This document shows, piece after piece, positions 1-8,355 of a stretch of DNA of 51,874 bases; the first letter of the stretch is position 1; each line of letters starts with the position of its first letter. Made by a program: the position numbers and the translations under genes. The notes beneath the pieces are model-generated. The model searched no databases. It saw only the letters and a list, made by a program, of their open reading frames with translations, and was not told the DNA's origin. This DNA comes from Candidatus Nyctobacter psychrophilus (GTDB lineage Bacteria; Vulcanimicrobiota; Vulcanimicrobiia; Vulcanimicrobiales; Vulcanimicrobiaceae), in contig JACRTY010000006.1 in assembly GCA_014305025.1 (NCBI GenBank), positions 1 through 51,874 of the forward strand. Reading direction: 5' to 3'.

Positions 1-20
1 GCGCTCAGAGCAGCCACGCT

Positions 21-194
21 TCAATCCGTCAAGACGGTCTCTAGCGGACGCTTACAGATAAAGTGTCCCTCGGGCATCGGTCCATTCGAAGCAGCGACGG
101 CTCCGCCAAAGGCCTGCCATAGATACCGAAGCTGTCCGGTGAAGTGATACGCTTTGAGCACACCGGAGGGTCGCTCAAAAATGAGGTGGATCAT
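21..194 (-). CDS. small hypothetical protein (57 aa)
   Basis: A 57-residue open frame starts at ATG (194-192) seven bases after the stop of the preceding small gene and ends in TGA at 23-21. The composition looks protein-like (aromatic residues, a GPMPEGHF motif near residue 38) and is unlike a random GC-rich frame. GP-x-PEG is reminiscent of the segment preceding the active site in small L,D-transpeptidase-like domains, but the protein is too short for any call. Third gene of a co-oriented cassette with the 68-aa and 127-aa genes. Function unknown. Confidence 0.4.
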   Translation of the reverse strand: MIHLIFERPSGVLKAYHFTGQLRYLWQAFGGAVAASNGPMPEGHFICKRPLETVLTD

Positions 195-200
195 GATGAG

Positions 201-407
201 TTACGCCGGGACCAGCACGTCGCGACCGAGGCCAGCCCGCTCCATTGACTGCCCCGATGCTTCATGAATCGGGATAGATCGGCTCGGGGCCTCATCATGC
301 TCGACGTCGCATGACGAGCCGACCTGCCCACTCTTGATTGCGGCAGACGCGGCAGCATCCTGAGCGGGCTGACTCGCCTGGAGCGCAGCAGTGAACTGCG
401 TGTTCAC
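201..407 (-). CDS. small hypothetical protein (68 aa)
   Basis: Starts at GTG (407-405), which overlaps the stop of the upstream 127-aa gene as GTGA, an arrangement used for translational coupling and repeated in many certain operons of this window. The sequence is polar, with alanine/glutamine-rich N-terminal residues and no recognisable domain, signal peptide or membrane segment. The only support is the coupling and the orientation shared with both neighbours. Confidence 0.35.
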   Translation of the reverse strand: MNTQFTAALQASQPAQDAAASAAIKSGQVGSSCDVEHDEAPSRSIPIHEASGQSMERAGLGRDVLVPA

Positions 408-787
408 TGGGACTGAGCGGAATTCGCTTGATGCTGCGCCGATTGCAGGGCGTTGGTCACGCCTTTGTTTGCGGACGACGCCGCCGCTATCCCAAAATAG
501 GCTCCGAGCGCCGTGCCCAAGAACGTCGTGAATGCTCCATACAGGCCGGTCGCCGCAGTGATGAGATTCTGAAGATGAGCGCCGAGGGCTAGGATAAGCT
601 CCGTACCGCCCTCCGACGCTGCTTTAGTTGCTTCGATCTCCTTGACGACGTCTGAGTTGGCGCCAATTGTTTTCAGAATGACCATGAGCGCGATGAGCGC
701 CCCGATCAAAGAGCAGAGAATTAAGCCGGCACTGATGAGCCGAACGCGCACCTCCGTGCCTGCCGCTGTATCAATCGCTGTGTCCAT
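404..787 (-). CDS. small integral membrane protein, two predicted TM segments
   Basis: A 127-residue protein with a hydrophobic segment at about residues 17-42 and a second, Gly/Ala-rich one at about 76-103, separated by a charged linker and followed by a Gln/Asn/Ser-rich tail. Size and topology resemble small phage-type or holin-like membrane proteins, but no family motif is visible and I do not assign a function. It is first in a three-gene cassette and is coupled to the 68-aa gene by a GTGA overlap. Confidence 0.55.
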   Translation of the reverse strand: MDTAIDTAAGTEVRVRLISAGLILCSLIGALIALMVILKTIGANSDVVKEIEATKAASEGGTELILALGAHLQNLITAATGLYGAFTTFLGTALGAYFGIAAASSANKGVTNALQSAQHQANSAQSQ

Positions 788-880
788 GAGGCATCTCCAT
801 CCCAGTCACGCAATGGTCACACTGCGTGGTAATCCGGCGGAGTGCTTGACGCTCTGGCCGCTTAAAGCCCTGCGCGCCGT

Positions 881-901
881 TAGATCATTTGATCTAAATC
901 A
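881..901. promoter_or_regulatory. palindrome overlapping an FNR-box-like sequence
   Basis: Positions 881-896 form an inverted repeat with 7-base arms (TAGATCA / TGATCTA) around TT. Overlapping it, 888-901 reads TTGATCTAAATCAC, nine of ten positions of the FNR consensus TTGAT-N4-ATCAA. It lies about 95-115 bases upstream of the 127-aa gene (minus strand) and about 50 bases upstream of the patatin-like remnant (plus strand). The regulator is inferred only from consensus similarity. Confidence 0.3.
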
Positions 902-948
902 CATGCAACCCAGGCGCTCGGTGGCTTGATAGTCCGGTAAGGTAGTCC

Positions 949-1044
949 ATGCCGATGGCGGGAAGATCTAGGTTCGCCATTGTCCATGGCGGCGGCATCA
1001 AGGGAGCCCTTGAGGTGTTAGACGTACCGGTCACTCAGGCATAA
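949..1044 (+). pseudogene. patatin-like N-terminal remnant
   Basis: The reading frame from ATG 949 (alternative ATG 955), preceded by an AAGG ribosome-binding-like sequence, encodes 31 residues including FAIVHGGGIKGALEVLD before a TAA at 1042-1044. The GGGxKGA core is the oxyanion-hole glycine motif found at the N-terminus of patatin-like phospholipases. No nucleophile (GxSxG) follows in any frame that I could follow, so this is best read as the decayed start of such a gene. Chance similarity in a short peptide is possible. Confidence 0.3.
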
Positions 1045-1323
1045 CGGCTTCACGAACACTATGGGCGCCAAAACGTTATTAATGGCCCGGACTTTGTGGA
1101 AATGAGGCCTTATGATCTATTGATCGGATGACCGTATCACGCCGCTTCCACCTCGTCGCCTCCGTACCGTTAAGTAAAAGCTTTCGACCGACCGCTTCGC
1201 CGCCGACAAACGGGGGTATTTCGAGTGTTCTGGCGAGACGCGTTTTTCTGAAACTTCTTATTCTGGGGGTGGCCCTCCAGGCTAGACCTGTAGGCTGCTG
1301 CGGCGACTACAACGTATGCCGGC

Positions 1324-2838
1324 TCAAGTTTGCCGAGCTTTGATCTTCGCAACGAGAGCCGAGCGCGTTGTTACGCCAACTTTACGAAAGATGCTGATCG
1401 TCTGATTTCGCACCGTCATCGGGCTGCGCTTAAGATCAGCGGCAATCTGGCGACTGGTCTTGCCGGCGCAAATCCCATCCACCACTCGCAATTCTGCAGG
1501 CGACAGCGAAGCAAAGGGAGACGCTATCTCTTCTTCGATCGTCTGCGCCGCACTGCCGAGCCAGGAATTTGGAACGTGGCGGAGCGCCGATTGGGCGGGT
1601 CCAAGCGATTGTGTGGTCATCGTAACGCGCGCGAGATCGAGAGAGGCAACAGCGGCCCGGTACAGATAGCCTATGCGCTGCCAGCCCGATATGGCGGTTT
1701 CGATATCCCTGATAGCGTCCTCCGTGCGACCGCGTTGCATCGCAATACGCCCTCGGGCTAGCAGCGCAAGAAACGCTGCTCTTTCATCGTGCTCAAACGC
1801 CAGCAGCGGGTCTCGCCTCCCGGTGAATGATAGGGCTTTGGTGAGAGCGGTCCCGGCACGCTTTGATTCGATCAAGGCCGCCTCGGCTGCAAAGGACACG
1901 AGTACCAGTCGTGCCTCCAAATCACTGCATCCCCAATCTGTCTCTGCCATATTACCTTGGGCAATGTCTAAGTGAAATCGCGCTAACTCAAGATGACCAC
2001 GCCGTCGATGAAATGCTGATAGCGCTAGGTCCGGGACCGCGCGGAATGGAGGCGGGACATCGGCCATGCGAGCAGTTAATAGCGTCTGGTAGCACCCGGC
2101 GTCGTCGCCAAGCAATGATTGAGCAAGAGCAACGTGTACCCGCGTCTGCATCACGACTCGCGCGATACCGCCAGTTTGCCGAAGCGTATTGCTTGCCTCG
2201 ATAATGCGTGGAGCCAAGTCAAGATCGAGCGTCTCCACCATGATTGAGGAGACGGCGTGCAGAGAACTTGCGCGGACGTACTCATCTGCAGGACGCTCGT
2301 GAGACAGCAGATCGATGACTTCCATGAAGCGTCGAGCGGCGGTGGGCCAGCGGTGTCGCTCGGCTTCGATGAACCCTAGTAGCTCTGTCCCTAGCGCGCT
2401 AATAGCGGCTTCGCGGTTCGAAGCTACGGTCTCCGCTGCATCGGCGGCCGCCTCAATCTGACCACCCCTCCATAACCCCAAGGCGTGATAGTACGAGACC
2501 ATTGCGCGCGTTGCCGTGCTGACGGCGCGTGGAACGCTTATTGCATGCCCGTCGTGGGAGCCGTTCCGTCGTGCTCGGGCGTAGGAAGAAAGTATCTCAC
2601 TCCACGCGGCTTCGTCGGGGTCCGAGGGCCGCATCACCTTTAATGTATCGATGGCATCATCGGCGCGGTCCAAGCGCAATTGTGTACGAGCTAAAAGTAC
2701 CTGCGATGAGCCATCAGTCCGGTGTGTCAAAACATCAAGAACGGTATCATAATCAGCGATTGCCCAAGCGGCACGTGCTCGTTCAAACTCCGAAGAATCG
2801 TTCTGATTTGACGAAGCGGTCCGGGTATGTCTTTTCAC
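1324..2838 (-). CDS. LuxR-family transcriptional regulator with TPR-like N-terminal region
   Basis: A 504-residue protein starting at GTG 2838. The last ~60 residues form a LuxR/GerE helix-turn-helix: LSPAELRVVDGICAGKTSRQ followed by IAADLKRSPMTVRNQ and a final helix with FRKVGVTTRSAL. The preceding ~430 residues are helical, Ala/Arg/Leu-rich and repeat-like, as in MalT- or TPR-type LuxR regulators. There is no receiver domain and no visible P-loop, so it is neither a classical response regulator nor a full LAL ATPase. It stands alone with non-coding DNA on both sides. An imperfect palindrome at 2964-2983, about 125 bases upstream, could be an operator. Targets are unknown. Confidence 0.85.
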   Translation of the reverse strand: MKRHTRTASSNQNDSSEFERARAAWAIADYDTVLDVLTHRTDGSSQVLLARTQLRLDRADDAIDTLKVMRPSDPDEAAWSEILSSYARARRNGSHDGHAISVPRAVSTATRAMVSYYHALGLWRGGQIEAAADAAETVASNREAAISALGTELLGFIEAERHRWPTAARRFMEVIDLLSHERPADEYVRASSLHAVSSIMVETLDLDLAPRIIEASNTLRQTGGIARVVMQTRVHVALAQSLLGDDAGCYQTLLTARMADVPPPFRAVPDLALSAFHRRRGHLELARFHLDIAQGNMAETDWGCSDLEARLVLVSFAAEAALIESKRAGTALTKALSFTGRRDPLLAFEHDERAAFLALLARGRIAMQRGRTEDAIRDIETAISGWQRIGYLYRAAVASLDLARVTMTTQSLGPAQSALRHVPNSWLGSAAQTIEEEIASPFASLSPAELRVVDGICAGKTSRQIAADLKRSPMTVRNQTISIFRKVGVTTRSALVAKIKARQT

Positions 2839-3389
2839 GAGACGCCGTTAATGTACGGTCGTGCGGAAACCTTGCAGAGCTCTCGCCATTGCTGTAGCGT
2901 TATCACCGTCTCCCCGACGTTGGGACGCGCATTCTAGAGTGTCACATGGTTCACTATTGCTGGCCATGTATGGTGTACATTGGTCTACGCTGAATGCAAG
3001 TACACGTCGTAATCCGACACGAGCATGCAATGCGGCTACCCCCCGTGCTTCCGCAGCGTTCCTATTGTACTGCCGATTGTCTATGTCGGTTACTTAGGCC
3101 TTTCACTTTATGGCTCCGAGGTCAAAGCACACGGCGGCCAGAGTCGGCGTCGAGCAGGTGTAGGGTGCCCTCTTCTGCTTCCAGATCATGGCACGCGATG
3201 ATATCCACCGCCGTCCAGAGCGGTAGGACCCCCGCCACGGCCGGATGCTCCAGGGCGGTCGCGTCGATCTGCCCAACGATGAGGTGTGTCGCGACGTACG
3301 CGAGCGTGAGGTACGTCAGGCCCAAGGAGCGCCGTGAAGAATTTGGCGTTTTCGGCGCGTCCGGCTCTCGGAGGACCTTTGTTCTCATG
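2839..3389. other. non-coding stretch upstream of the LuxR gene
   Basis: About 550 bases between the LuxR start and the GNAT remnant. It is less GC-rich around 2940-3060. At 2964-2983 there is an imperfect inverted repeat (CCATGTA / TACATTGG around TGGTG), a candidate promoter/operator for the LuxR gene. An 88-codon minus-strand frame (3122-3388) is open but shows no family resemblance and no ribosome-binding site, so it is not called as a gene. Confidence 0.4.
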
Positions 3390-3550
3390 GCCGCCTCTCA
3401 CGCGGTTGCGACTATCGGTACTTTCTCATCCACAGCGATCCCAACGCCGAGCCGTTCTATCTCCGGATGGGAGCGCGCCGCATCGGCGAACGGGTCTCTC
3501 CGGAAAGCGACCGCCTTCTTCCACTAATGCGGTACGATGGGAAGCGATGA
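3390..3550 (+). pseudogene. C-terminal fragment of a GNAT-family N-acetyltransferase
   Basis: The frame ending in TGA at 3548-3550 encodes YRYFLIHSDPNAEPFYLRMG followed by ARRIGERVSPESDRLLPLMR. This is the final beta-strand/helix region of Gcn5-related acetyltransferases, where N-A-x-x-F-Y-x-x-x-G-A precedes the C-terminal strand. The frame has no start codon in a sensible place, and nothing upstream resembles the acetyl-CoA-binding Q/RxxGxG/A motif, so only the C-terminal third survives. Consistent with the generally decayed 1-4.2 kb zone. Confidence 0.6.
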
Positions 3551-3611
3551 TTCCACGATCCGCGGGCCCGCCGGCTCCTGCCGCTGAACGGCCGAATGGC
3601 GATACATGGCG

Positions 3612-3917
3612 CTACGCAGTTCCGGAAAAGTCGAGCGCTTCTTCTTCGGTTGCAGGCAATGTTAAACCCTGACGTTGGAGGAACAGCTTTCCGCTGATCC
3701 ACGCGATTCGCTTATTGCCGTCGACGAACGGCTGATTTTCGCTAGAGAGTGCATGAGAGCCGCTGCCTTTATCGTAGGCGTTCGATAGACGTCCTCGCCG
3801 AAAGCCGACTGCTAAGGCCGGCCGCGCACTGATGAGGCCGTCTGGATACCGCAGAACGGGCTTCCCAATGGCCTCAGTATAAAACGCTAATATGTCTTCC
3901 TCGTTAAGATACTGCAC
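3612..3917 (-). pseudogene. doc: Doc-family (Fic/DOC) toxin gene with two compensating frameshifts
   Basis: The continuous frame (GTG start 3917, 101 codons) begins like Doc, and near its end has QPFVDGNKRIAW, the Fic/Doc active-site motif (consensus HxFxDGNKR) with the catalytic His replaced by Gln. The middle of this frame does not resemble Doc, but the minus-strand +1 frame between about 3815 and 3737 reads QSAFGEDVYRTPTIKAAAL and MHSLAK, a very good Doc middle section. So the gene appears to carry one indel near 3811-3820 and a compensating one at the A-run 3736-3739. The C-terminus is short as well. It lies 7 bases behind its antitoxin gene. Either a pseudogene or two sequencing errors; the His-to-Gln change argues for real decay. 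Confidence 0.75.
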
Positions 3918-3924
3918 TTAACCT

Positions 3925-4137
3925 TCAGCGAGCGCCTTGAGCAGCGAGGCAATCCTCTTTCGCGATGGCGCGAACGAGCGCCAGCATGTCCTTTCGCGAT
4001 ACAGGATGCTTCTCTGAATATTCACGGATCGCTTCGCCTACAATTTCGTTAACGGAGCGGCGCTCGATACTTGCTCGAATCTTCAAGCGATCAGCAGTTT
4101 GTTCATCGACACGCACCGCAATCTGTTTCAGTGCCAT
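3925..4137 (-). CDS. ribbon-helix-helix antitoxin of the Doc module
   Basis: A 70-residue protein starting MALKQIAVRVDEQTADRLKI, the beta-strand plus first helix of the CopG/Arc ribbon-helix-helix fold, followed by RRSVNEIVGEAIREY for the second helix. The acidic/basic C-terminal tail would be the toxin-binding part. The toxin gene follows after 7 bases, the usual antitoxin-first order. A perfect 14-bp palindrome stands 3 bases before the ATG, so autorepression is likely. With the toxin frameshifted, the antitoxin may be an orphan. Confidence 0.8.
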   Translation of the reverse strand: MALKQIAVRVDEQTADRLKIRASIERRSVNEIVGEAIREYSEKHPVSRKDMLALVRAIAKEDCLAAQGAR

Positions 4138-4140
4138 TCC

Positions 4141-4166
4141 GATATCATGATATCACTGACTGTCAA
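4141..4166 (-). promoter_or_regulatory. antitoxin promoter/operator: perfect palindrome plus TTGACA
   Basis: Positions 4141-4154 are the perfect 14-bp palindrome GATATCATGATATC, ending just before the antitoxin start codon at 4137. TTGACA on the minus strand at 4166-4161 would be the -35 element, placing the palindrome over the spacer and -10 area. This layout is typical for operators of ribbon-helix-helix antitoxins. No strong -10 is visible. Confidence 0.55.
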
Positions 4167-4304
4167 CACGTTTGCCCCGGCATTACGGGGCGTCGGGACA
4201 TGGCAGGAGGATCTGGCTTGGACGAGTTCGGGCACGTTGTGACGAATTCGTGAACCGCACGCGAGCGACGGGCGACGTCTTCGGTCCGGTAGAAATGCTT
4301 CGCC

Positions 4305-6698
4305 ATGAGACCGTTCGCGCGGACTCTCGTGCTGGCTTTTGGGCTTGCGGGTTGGGCGCTCTACGCGCATGCGGCGCTCCCCGCCGACGCGCAATCGCAG
4401 AACGGCGAGATCGTCATTACGGTCGTCGACGCGGGTACAGGCTCACCGGTTCCGGGGGTCGACGTGTTCCTGCTCGGCGCGCAGACCACCACCGCGTTGA
4501 CGGACCGAGCGGGATCGGTCCATTTCACCGACGTTCCGCCGGGGATTTATCGGGCCGACATTCAACGAGGCGGCTACCGCGAGCGTAATTCCGGCGATTT
4601 TGAAGTGCTCGCGGGGCGGCGGGTCAGCTTGCGGTTCGCGCTGATCACCCAGCTGCGCGTGATCGGCACCGTCCATGCCAGCGCATCGACCGCGATCACA
4701 TCATCCGAACTGGGCGAGGGAGGGGCGCTGCGGCGACTCTCGCCGACTCTGCTCGACGCACTGGGCAAGATCGCCGGCGTCAACGTCGACCAAACCGCGC
4801 CCGACGGCAGCGTCACGATCTCGTTGCGCAACCACGACCCGGGACAGACCGGGATTGCGGTCAACGGCGTCGTCCTGCCGGGTGGCGCTTCGGCACTGCG
4901 CGCGGTCGGCACCGATCTCTTCAACGGCGGCGACGTCAGCTTCGAACCGCAAGGCGCGTTTCTCGGCGGATCGGTCAACTTCCGCACGCTCGAGCCGACG
5001 CGCACCTGGCAGTACAAGCTCTCCGCATCCTACGGCACCTACGAGCACAGCTTCTACCAATTCGCGACGACGGGCTCGGCCGGAAAGCTCGCGCTCGCCG
5101 CACAATACGCCTGGCGCGGCGCGCAGAACCCGCTGACCGGCGTAATCTATCCGGACGCAAGCGGCCTGACGTACCCGCACGAGGGCCAGTCGAAGCAGGG
5201 CGCTGACTTCATCAAAGTGCGCTATACCCTCGACAAACGCACGACCCTGAGCGCATCGACGCTGTCCGGCAACATCCTCGACGGGGCGCTGTGCACGGAG
5301 GACGTGACGAATCTTCCGTGCGGACAAGGGCCCGACATCTACTCCTACGCGCGCTTCAACAACACGGACCTCGGCGTGCAGACGCTCGTCGGCAACGTCG
5401 CCCTCAACGCAAACGTCTACGGCGGAACCCAGATGAACTTCTTCGACGGCAGCCGGCGCTATGTCGCCGGTACGCCCGCGCCCGCTATCAACGACACGCC
5501 GTCGCACTTCATCGGCTGGTCGGCGCGAGCAAACATCGCGCATCGCCGGCACAACGGATCGCTGAACATCCAACAGTATGCCTCACATGAGACGTACGTG
5601 CCGCTGTCGCCTATTCCGTACCAGCACTCGTACGCAAACGTCGAAACGTACTCGAACGTCACCGTCGGCGATGAATTCAAGGCGAACGACCATCTCACGT
5701 TGAGCGGCTCCGTTTCGCTCGCGAACGGAACCGGCGCCGGAACGTCGTCGTTCGAACGGCTCGGCGCCACCTGGAAGCCTTCGAAAGCCGACTCGTTCGA
5801 TGCCGAACTGACGACCGGCGGCGGGCAACCGCCGGGATACCGCACGCAAGTGTTCGGCGATCCGTCCGACGCCGAATTCGATTGTCGCGCGGGCACCGCG
5901 ATCGCCAACGGGCCGTGGGATGCGGGCGCCCCACAGCGGCTGCGCGGCGCCGACGTGACCTGGACGCACACGTCGCGCAGCGGCGAGACGACGCTCGACG
6001 TCTACCGCCAAGACCTAACCGGGCAGACTGGGATCGACAACGTGCCGATCGCATACGAGCCGCCGGGGTACCTTCCGCCGAACTACGTCGCCGCCTTGCA
6101 GCAGGTATGGTCGCTGCCGGCGGTCTGTGCGGGGTACGCGTTCCAGCCGCAGCGCGTCTACATTTCCCAGCGAATCAGCGGGACGGGGCGGCTGTACCAA
6201 GGCTTCGATTTCAGCGGACGCTACGCGCTGTCGCGCGACGTCGTCGTGCTGCCCACGTACGCGACGAACGAGGCGATCCTGACGGCCGGGGATCGCCGCA
6301 TCCTCAACCCGCAAAGCGATCTCGTGCTCGGCCGACAGATTCACACGCGGCCGCTGCACACCGCCGGACTCACGCTCGATGGCCTGCTCCCGAAAGCGGG
6401 ACTCGAATGGCTCGCCAACGGTCAGTGGACCGACGGAAACAACGAGCAGAACCTCGGCTCTTACATCGTTGTCAATGCCGGGCTCTCGCATTCTCTCGGC
6501 CGCGGCCGCGCAACGGTCCCGGTCACCAACGCGCTCGATACCGACGCCGGCCTCTTCGCGACGCACGCGTACTCCGTACCGACGCCGCTCAACAACGGTA
6601 CCGAACTCCTGACCGCCGCCACCCCGCTCGCGCCGCGTTCATTCACCCTCCTCTACACGTTGAACCTCGGTCGCGCGAACCGGCGCGCTTTCACATGA
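4305..6698 (+). CDS. TonB-dependent outer-membrane receptor with N-terminal carboxypeptidase-regulatory-like domain
   Basis: A 797-residue protein with a signal peptide (about residues 1-24, ...ALYAHA), then a CarboxypepD_reg-like beta-sandwich (about 30-115, with VPGVDVFLLG and VPPGIYRADI), a plug-like region (about 135-230, with LRNHDPGQTGIAVNGVVLPG) and a long Tyr/Asn/Thr-rich beta-barrel. Such receptors bind large or scarce ligands at the cell surface and import them with TonB-ExbBD energy; none of those partners lies in the window. It runs rightward, opposite to its neighbours. The substrate is unknown, though the convergent peptide permease downstream makes peptides a possibility. The protein ends in AFT rather than the usual terminal aromatic residue. 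Confidence 0.85.
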   Translation: MRPFARTLVLAFGLAGWALYAHAALPADAQSQNGEIVITVVDAGTGSPVPGVDVFLLGAQTTTALTDRAGSVHFTDVPPGIYRADIQRGGYRERNSGDFEVLAGRRVSLRFALITQLRVIGTVHASASTAITSSELGEGGALRRLSPTLLDALGKIAGVNVDQTAPDGSVTISLRNHDPGQTGIAVNGVVLPGGASALRAVGTDLFNGGDVSFEPQGAFLGGSVNFRTLEPTRTWQYKLSASYGTYEHSFYQFATTGSAGKLALAAQYAWRGAQNPLTGVIYPDASGLTYPHEGQSKQGADFIKVRYTLDKRTTLSASTLSGNILDGALCTEDVTNLPCGQGPDIYSYARFNNTDLGVQTLVGNVALNANVYGGTQMNFFDGSRRYVAGTPAPAINDTPSHFIGWSARANIAHRRHNGSLNIQQYASHETYVPLSPIPYQHSYANVETYSNVTVGDEFKANDHLTLSGSVSLANGTGAGTSSFERLGATWKPSKADSFDAELTTGGGQPPGYRTQVFGDPSDAEFDCRAGTAIANGPWDAGAPQRLRGADVTWTHTSRSGETTLDVYRQDLTGQTGIDNVPIAYEPPGYLPPNYVAALQQVWSLPAVCAGYAFQPQRVYISQRISGTGRLYQGFDFSGRYALSRDVVVLPTYATNEAILTAGDRRILNPQSDLVLGRQIHTRPLHTAGLTLDGLLPKAGLEWLANGQWTDGNNEQNLGSYIVVNAGLSHSLGRGRATVPVTNALDTDAGLFATHAYSVPTPLNNGTELLTAATPLAPRSFTLLYTLNLGRANRRAFT

Positions 6699-6707
6699 TT
6701 TTTTTTT
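6673..6707 (+). terminator. possible intrinsic terminator at the end of TonB receptor 1
   Basis: A short stem GCGCG (6673-6677) / CGCGC (6684-6688) lies over the last codons, followed after 10 bases by a run of nine T (6699-6707) just after the stop codon. The gap between stem and T-run is longer than ideal. Confidence 0.4.
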
Positions 6708-6744
6708 CCTGACGGGCCTAACCATTGGGCTCAAACGTCGCGGG

Positions 6745-8355
6745 TCAGCGGCGCCAAAATTGCTGACCCATCGGTAACGCTGCCGGCGCCAGCGGAGTCA
6801 GCGAGAGACCGGTCAGGTTCTTTGGGACGACGGCGCCGAGTCGGACGGAATATAGGTAGAGCTCCGGGAGGTCTTCGCTTGCTAGCATCTGGTAGCGATT
6901 CAGTGCGGCGCGAGCGATGCGCGGTGAGGGGGCCGTTCTCGCAGTTTCGAGAGCGCGGTCGATTTGCCGGTTACGGTAGAAGCCTTCGTTGAAACCGCCG
7001 TTTGCACGAGTTTGAGTTGAATGGACGTACTTGTAGTCGTCGGGATACGGCAACAAGATCACACCGCGCAATGCCAATTGAAAGTTGCTCGCGAGCTCGT
7101 CGCTGAAAAAGGTTTGCAGTTCCTCGTTCTCGAGGACGCAGTCGATGCCGACGGCGCGCAGGTTCGCTTGGACGAGTTCCGCCACGTCGCTGCCGACGGC
7201 GTCCGTCGCGCCCTCCGTTTTCAGCGTAATACGGAGCGCGTTCCCGTTCTTCATGCGCACACCACCGCGCAATCTCCAGCCGTCGGCGTCGAGCAGGCGC
7301 CGCGACTCGGCCGGATCGTACGCGTACGTCTTCACGTGCTTGTTATAGTACGGCGAAAAGGTCGGCAGCGGACCGTTGAGGATGTCGGCCTGGCCGCTCA
7401 TGATGCCGCCGGTGATGAAGCGCCGGTCGAGCGCGTACATCATCCCGCGCTTGACCACGGGGTCCCCGATCCATGCTGTTTGGCGATAGTTTGGCACCAG
7501 TGCAAACGCCACGTTCCACGGCCACGTGACGAAGCGGTGGTCGCCGCGCAAACGCCCGTGGATCCGCCACAGGTTGGGCGGGATGTCGCTCACGTCGACC
7601 TCGCCGGCATCGACGGCGGCGTAGATCGAATCTTGTTCGGGATAGACCCGGAAGGCGATTTCGTCGAGCTTCGGTTTCGGACCCCAGTACAGCGGGTTTG
7701 GCCCGATGACGAGCGACGACTCGGGCAGGTTGCGAAGAATGCGCCAGGGACCGCTAATCGTCGGATGCTGCGAGAACGCCGTATCGCCGATGACGAACTT
7801 TGCTTCGCGTTCCGTTTCCGGTGGATAGCGCCCGAGCACGTGCTCGGGCAATGCGAATGTTTCGCCCAGCGCATTTTCCAGAAAGGGCGGAGACGGTTTC
7901 GCAAGACGGATTTCCACCGTGTGCGCGTCGAGTGCTCGCACGGAGCGCATCAAGGTGAAGTCGCCCGCAAAGCTTCTGGGCATCAGGCGATTGCGACCGA
8001 GCTTCACCGCAAACACCACGTCCTTGGCGGTAAGCGCAGCGCCGTCGGACCAACGGACGCCGCGGCGCAATCGCAGTACGTAGCGTGTGCCGAGCTCGCT
8101 GACGTTTACGCGGTATGCTAGGCTCGTCGGCCAGTGCGGCAACATGTTCGGCGCGGTGTCCATGTCGACCAGCGGTGTGTAGATCAAATTGTCGATCATT
8201 ACCGCCGACGAACTGGCGGTCACCAGCGGATCGAAGCCGTCCGGCCCCGCGATCCACGCGCACACGACGACGTTCGGGTCGCGAGTCTCCGCCTGGCGCG
8301 CGCCGCAACCGGCCAGCACGCAGATCACGATCCAGGCGAGAACCGCACGCATCAT
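6745..8355 (-). CDS. peptide ABC transporter substrate-binding lipoprotein (family 5)
   Basis: A 536-residue protein with a lipoprotein signal (MMRAVLAWIVICVLAGCG, lipobox LAGC with Cys at about residue 17). The mature part matches the DppA/OppA family: early WIAGPDGFDPLVTASSSAVM, RLRRGVRWSDGAALTAKDVV (family signature), and the later ARAALNRYQMLASEDLPELY. It binds peptides or similar solutes and hands them to the DppBC-type permease encoded just upstream. Its ATG (8355) overlaps the permease stop in ATGA, so it is the third gene of the operon dppB-dppC-binding protein. No ATPase genes are present in the cluster. Confidence 0.9.
   Translation of the reverse strand: MMRAVLAWIVICVLAGCGARQAETRDPNVVVCAWIAGPDGFDPLVTASSSAVMIDNLIYTPLVDMDTAPNMLPHWPTSLAYRVNVSELGTRYVLRLRRGVRWSDGAALTAKDVVFAVKLGRNRLMPRSFAGDFTLMRSVRALDAHTVEIRLAKPSPPFLENALGETFALPEHVLGRYPPETEREAKFVIGDTAFSQHPTISGPWRILRNLPESSLVIGPNPLYWGPKPKLDEIAFRVYPEQDSIYAAVDAGEVDVSDIPPNLWRIHGRLRGDHRFVTWPWNVAFALVPNYRQTAWIGDPVVKRGMMYALDRRFITGGIMSGQADILNGPLPTFSPYYNKHVKTYAYDPAESRRLLDADGWRLRGGVRMKNGNALRITLKTEGATDAVGSDVAELVQANLRAVGIDCVLENEELQTFFSDELASNFQLALRGVILLPYPDDYKYVHSTQTRANGGFNEGFYRNRQIDRALETARTAPSPRIARAALNRYQMLASEDLPELYLYSVRLGAVVPKNLTGLSLTPLAPAALPMGQQFWRR

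Larger units (their letters stand above)
788..1323. other. long non-coding stretch between membrane-protein cassette and LuxR gene
   Basis: About 535 bases without an intact gene. It contains a palindrome at 881-896 and a 31-codon patatin-like remnant on the plus strand (949-1044), both listed separately. The rest (1045-1323) shows only short open frames without recognisable protein character. No tRNA, CRISPR or insertion-sequence ends were seen. Confidence 0.5.

Noticed and set aside
1128..1352. 71- and 60-codon frames on both strands downstream of the LuxR gene
   Set aside because: Mutually overlapping on opposite strands, no start signals, no protein family character.
3122..3388. 88-codon minus-strand frame as a gene
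   Set aside because: No family resemblance, no ribosome-binding site, no coupled neighbour; in GC-rich DNA such frames are common by chance.
7021..8121. 366-codon plus-strand frame opposite the substrate-binding-protein gene
   Set aside because: Its product is Arg/His-rich without domain signals and is the antisense shadow of a certain lipoprotein gene.
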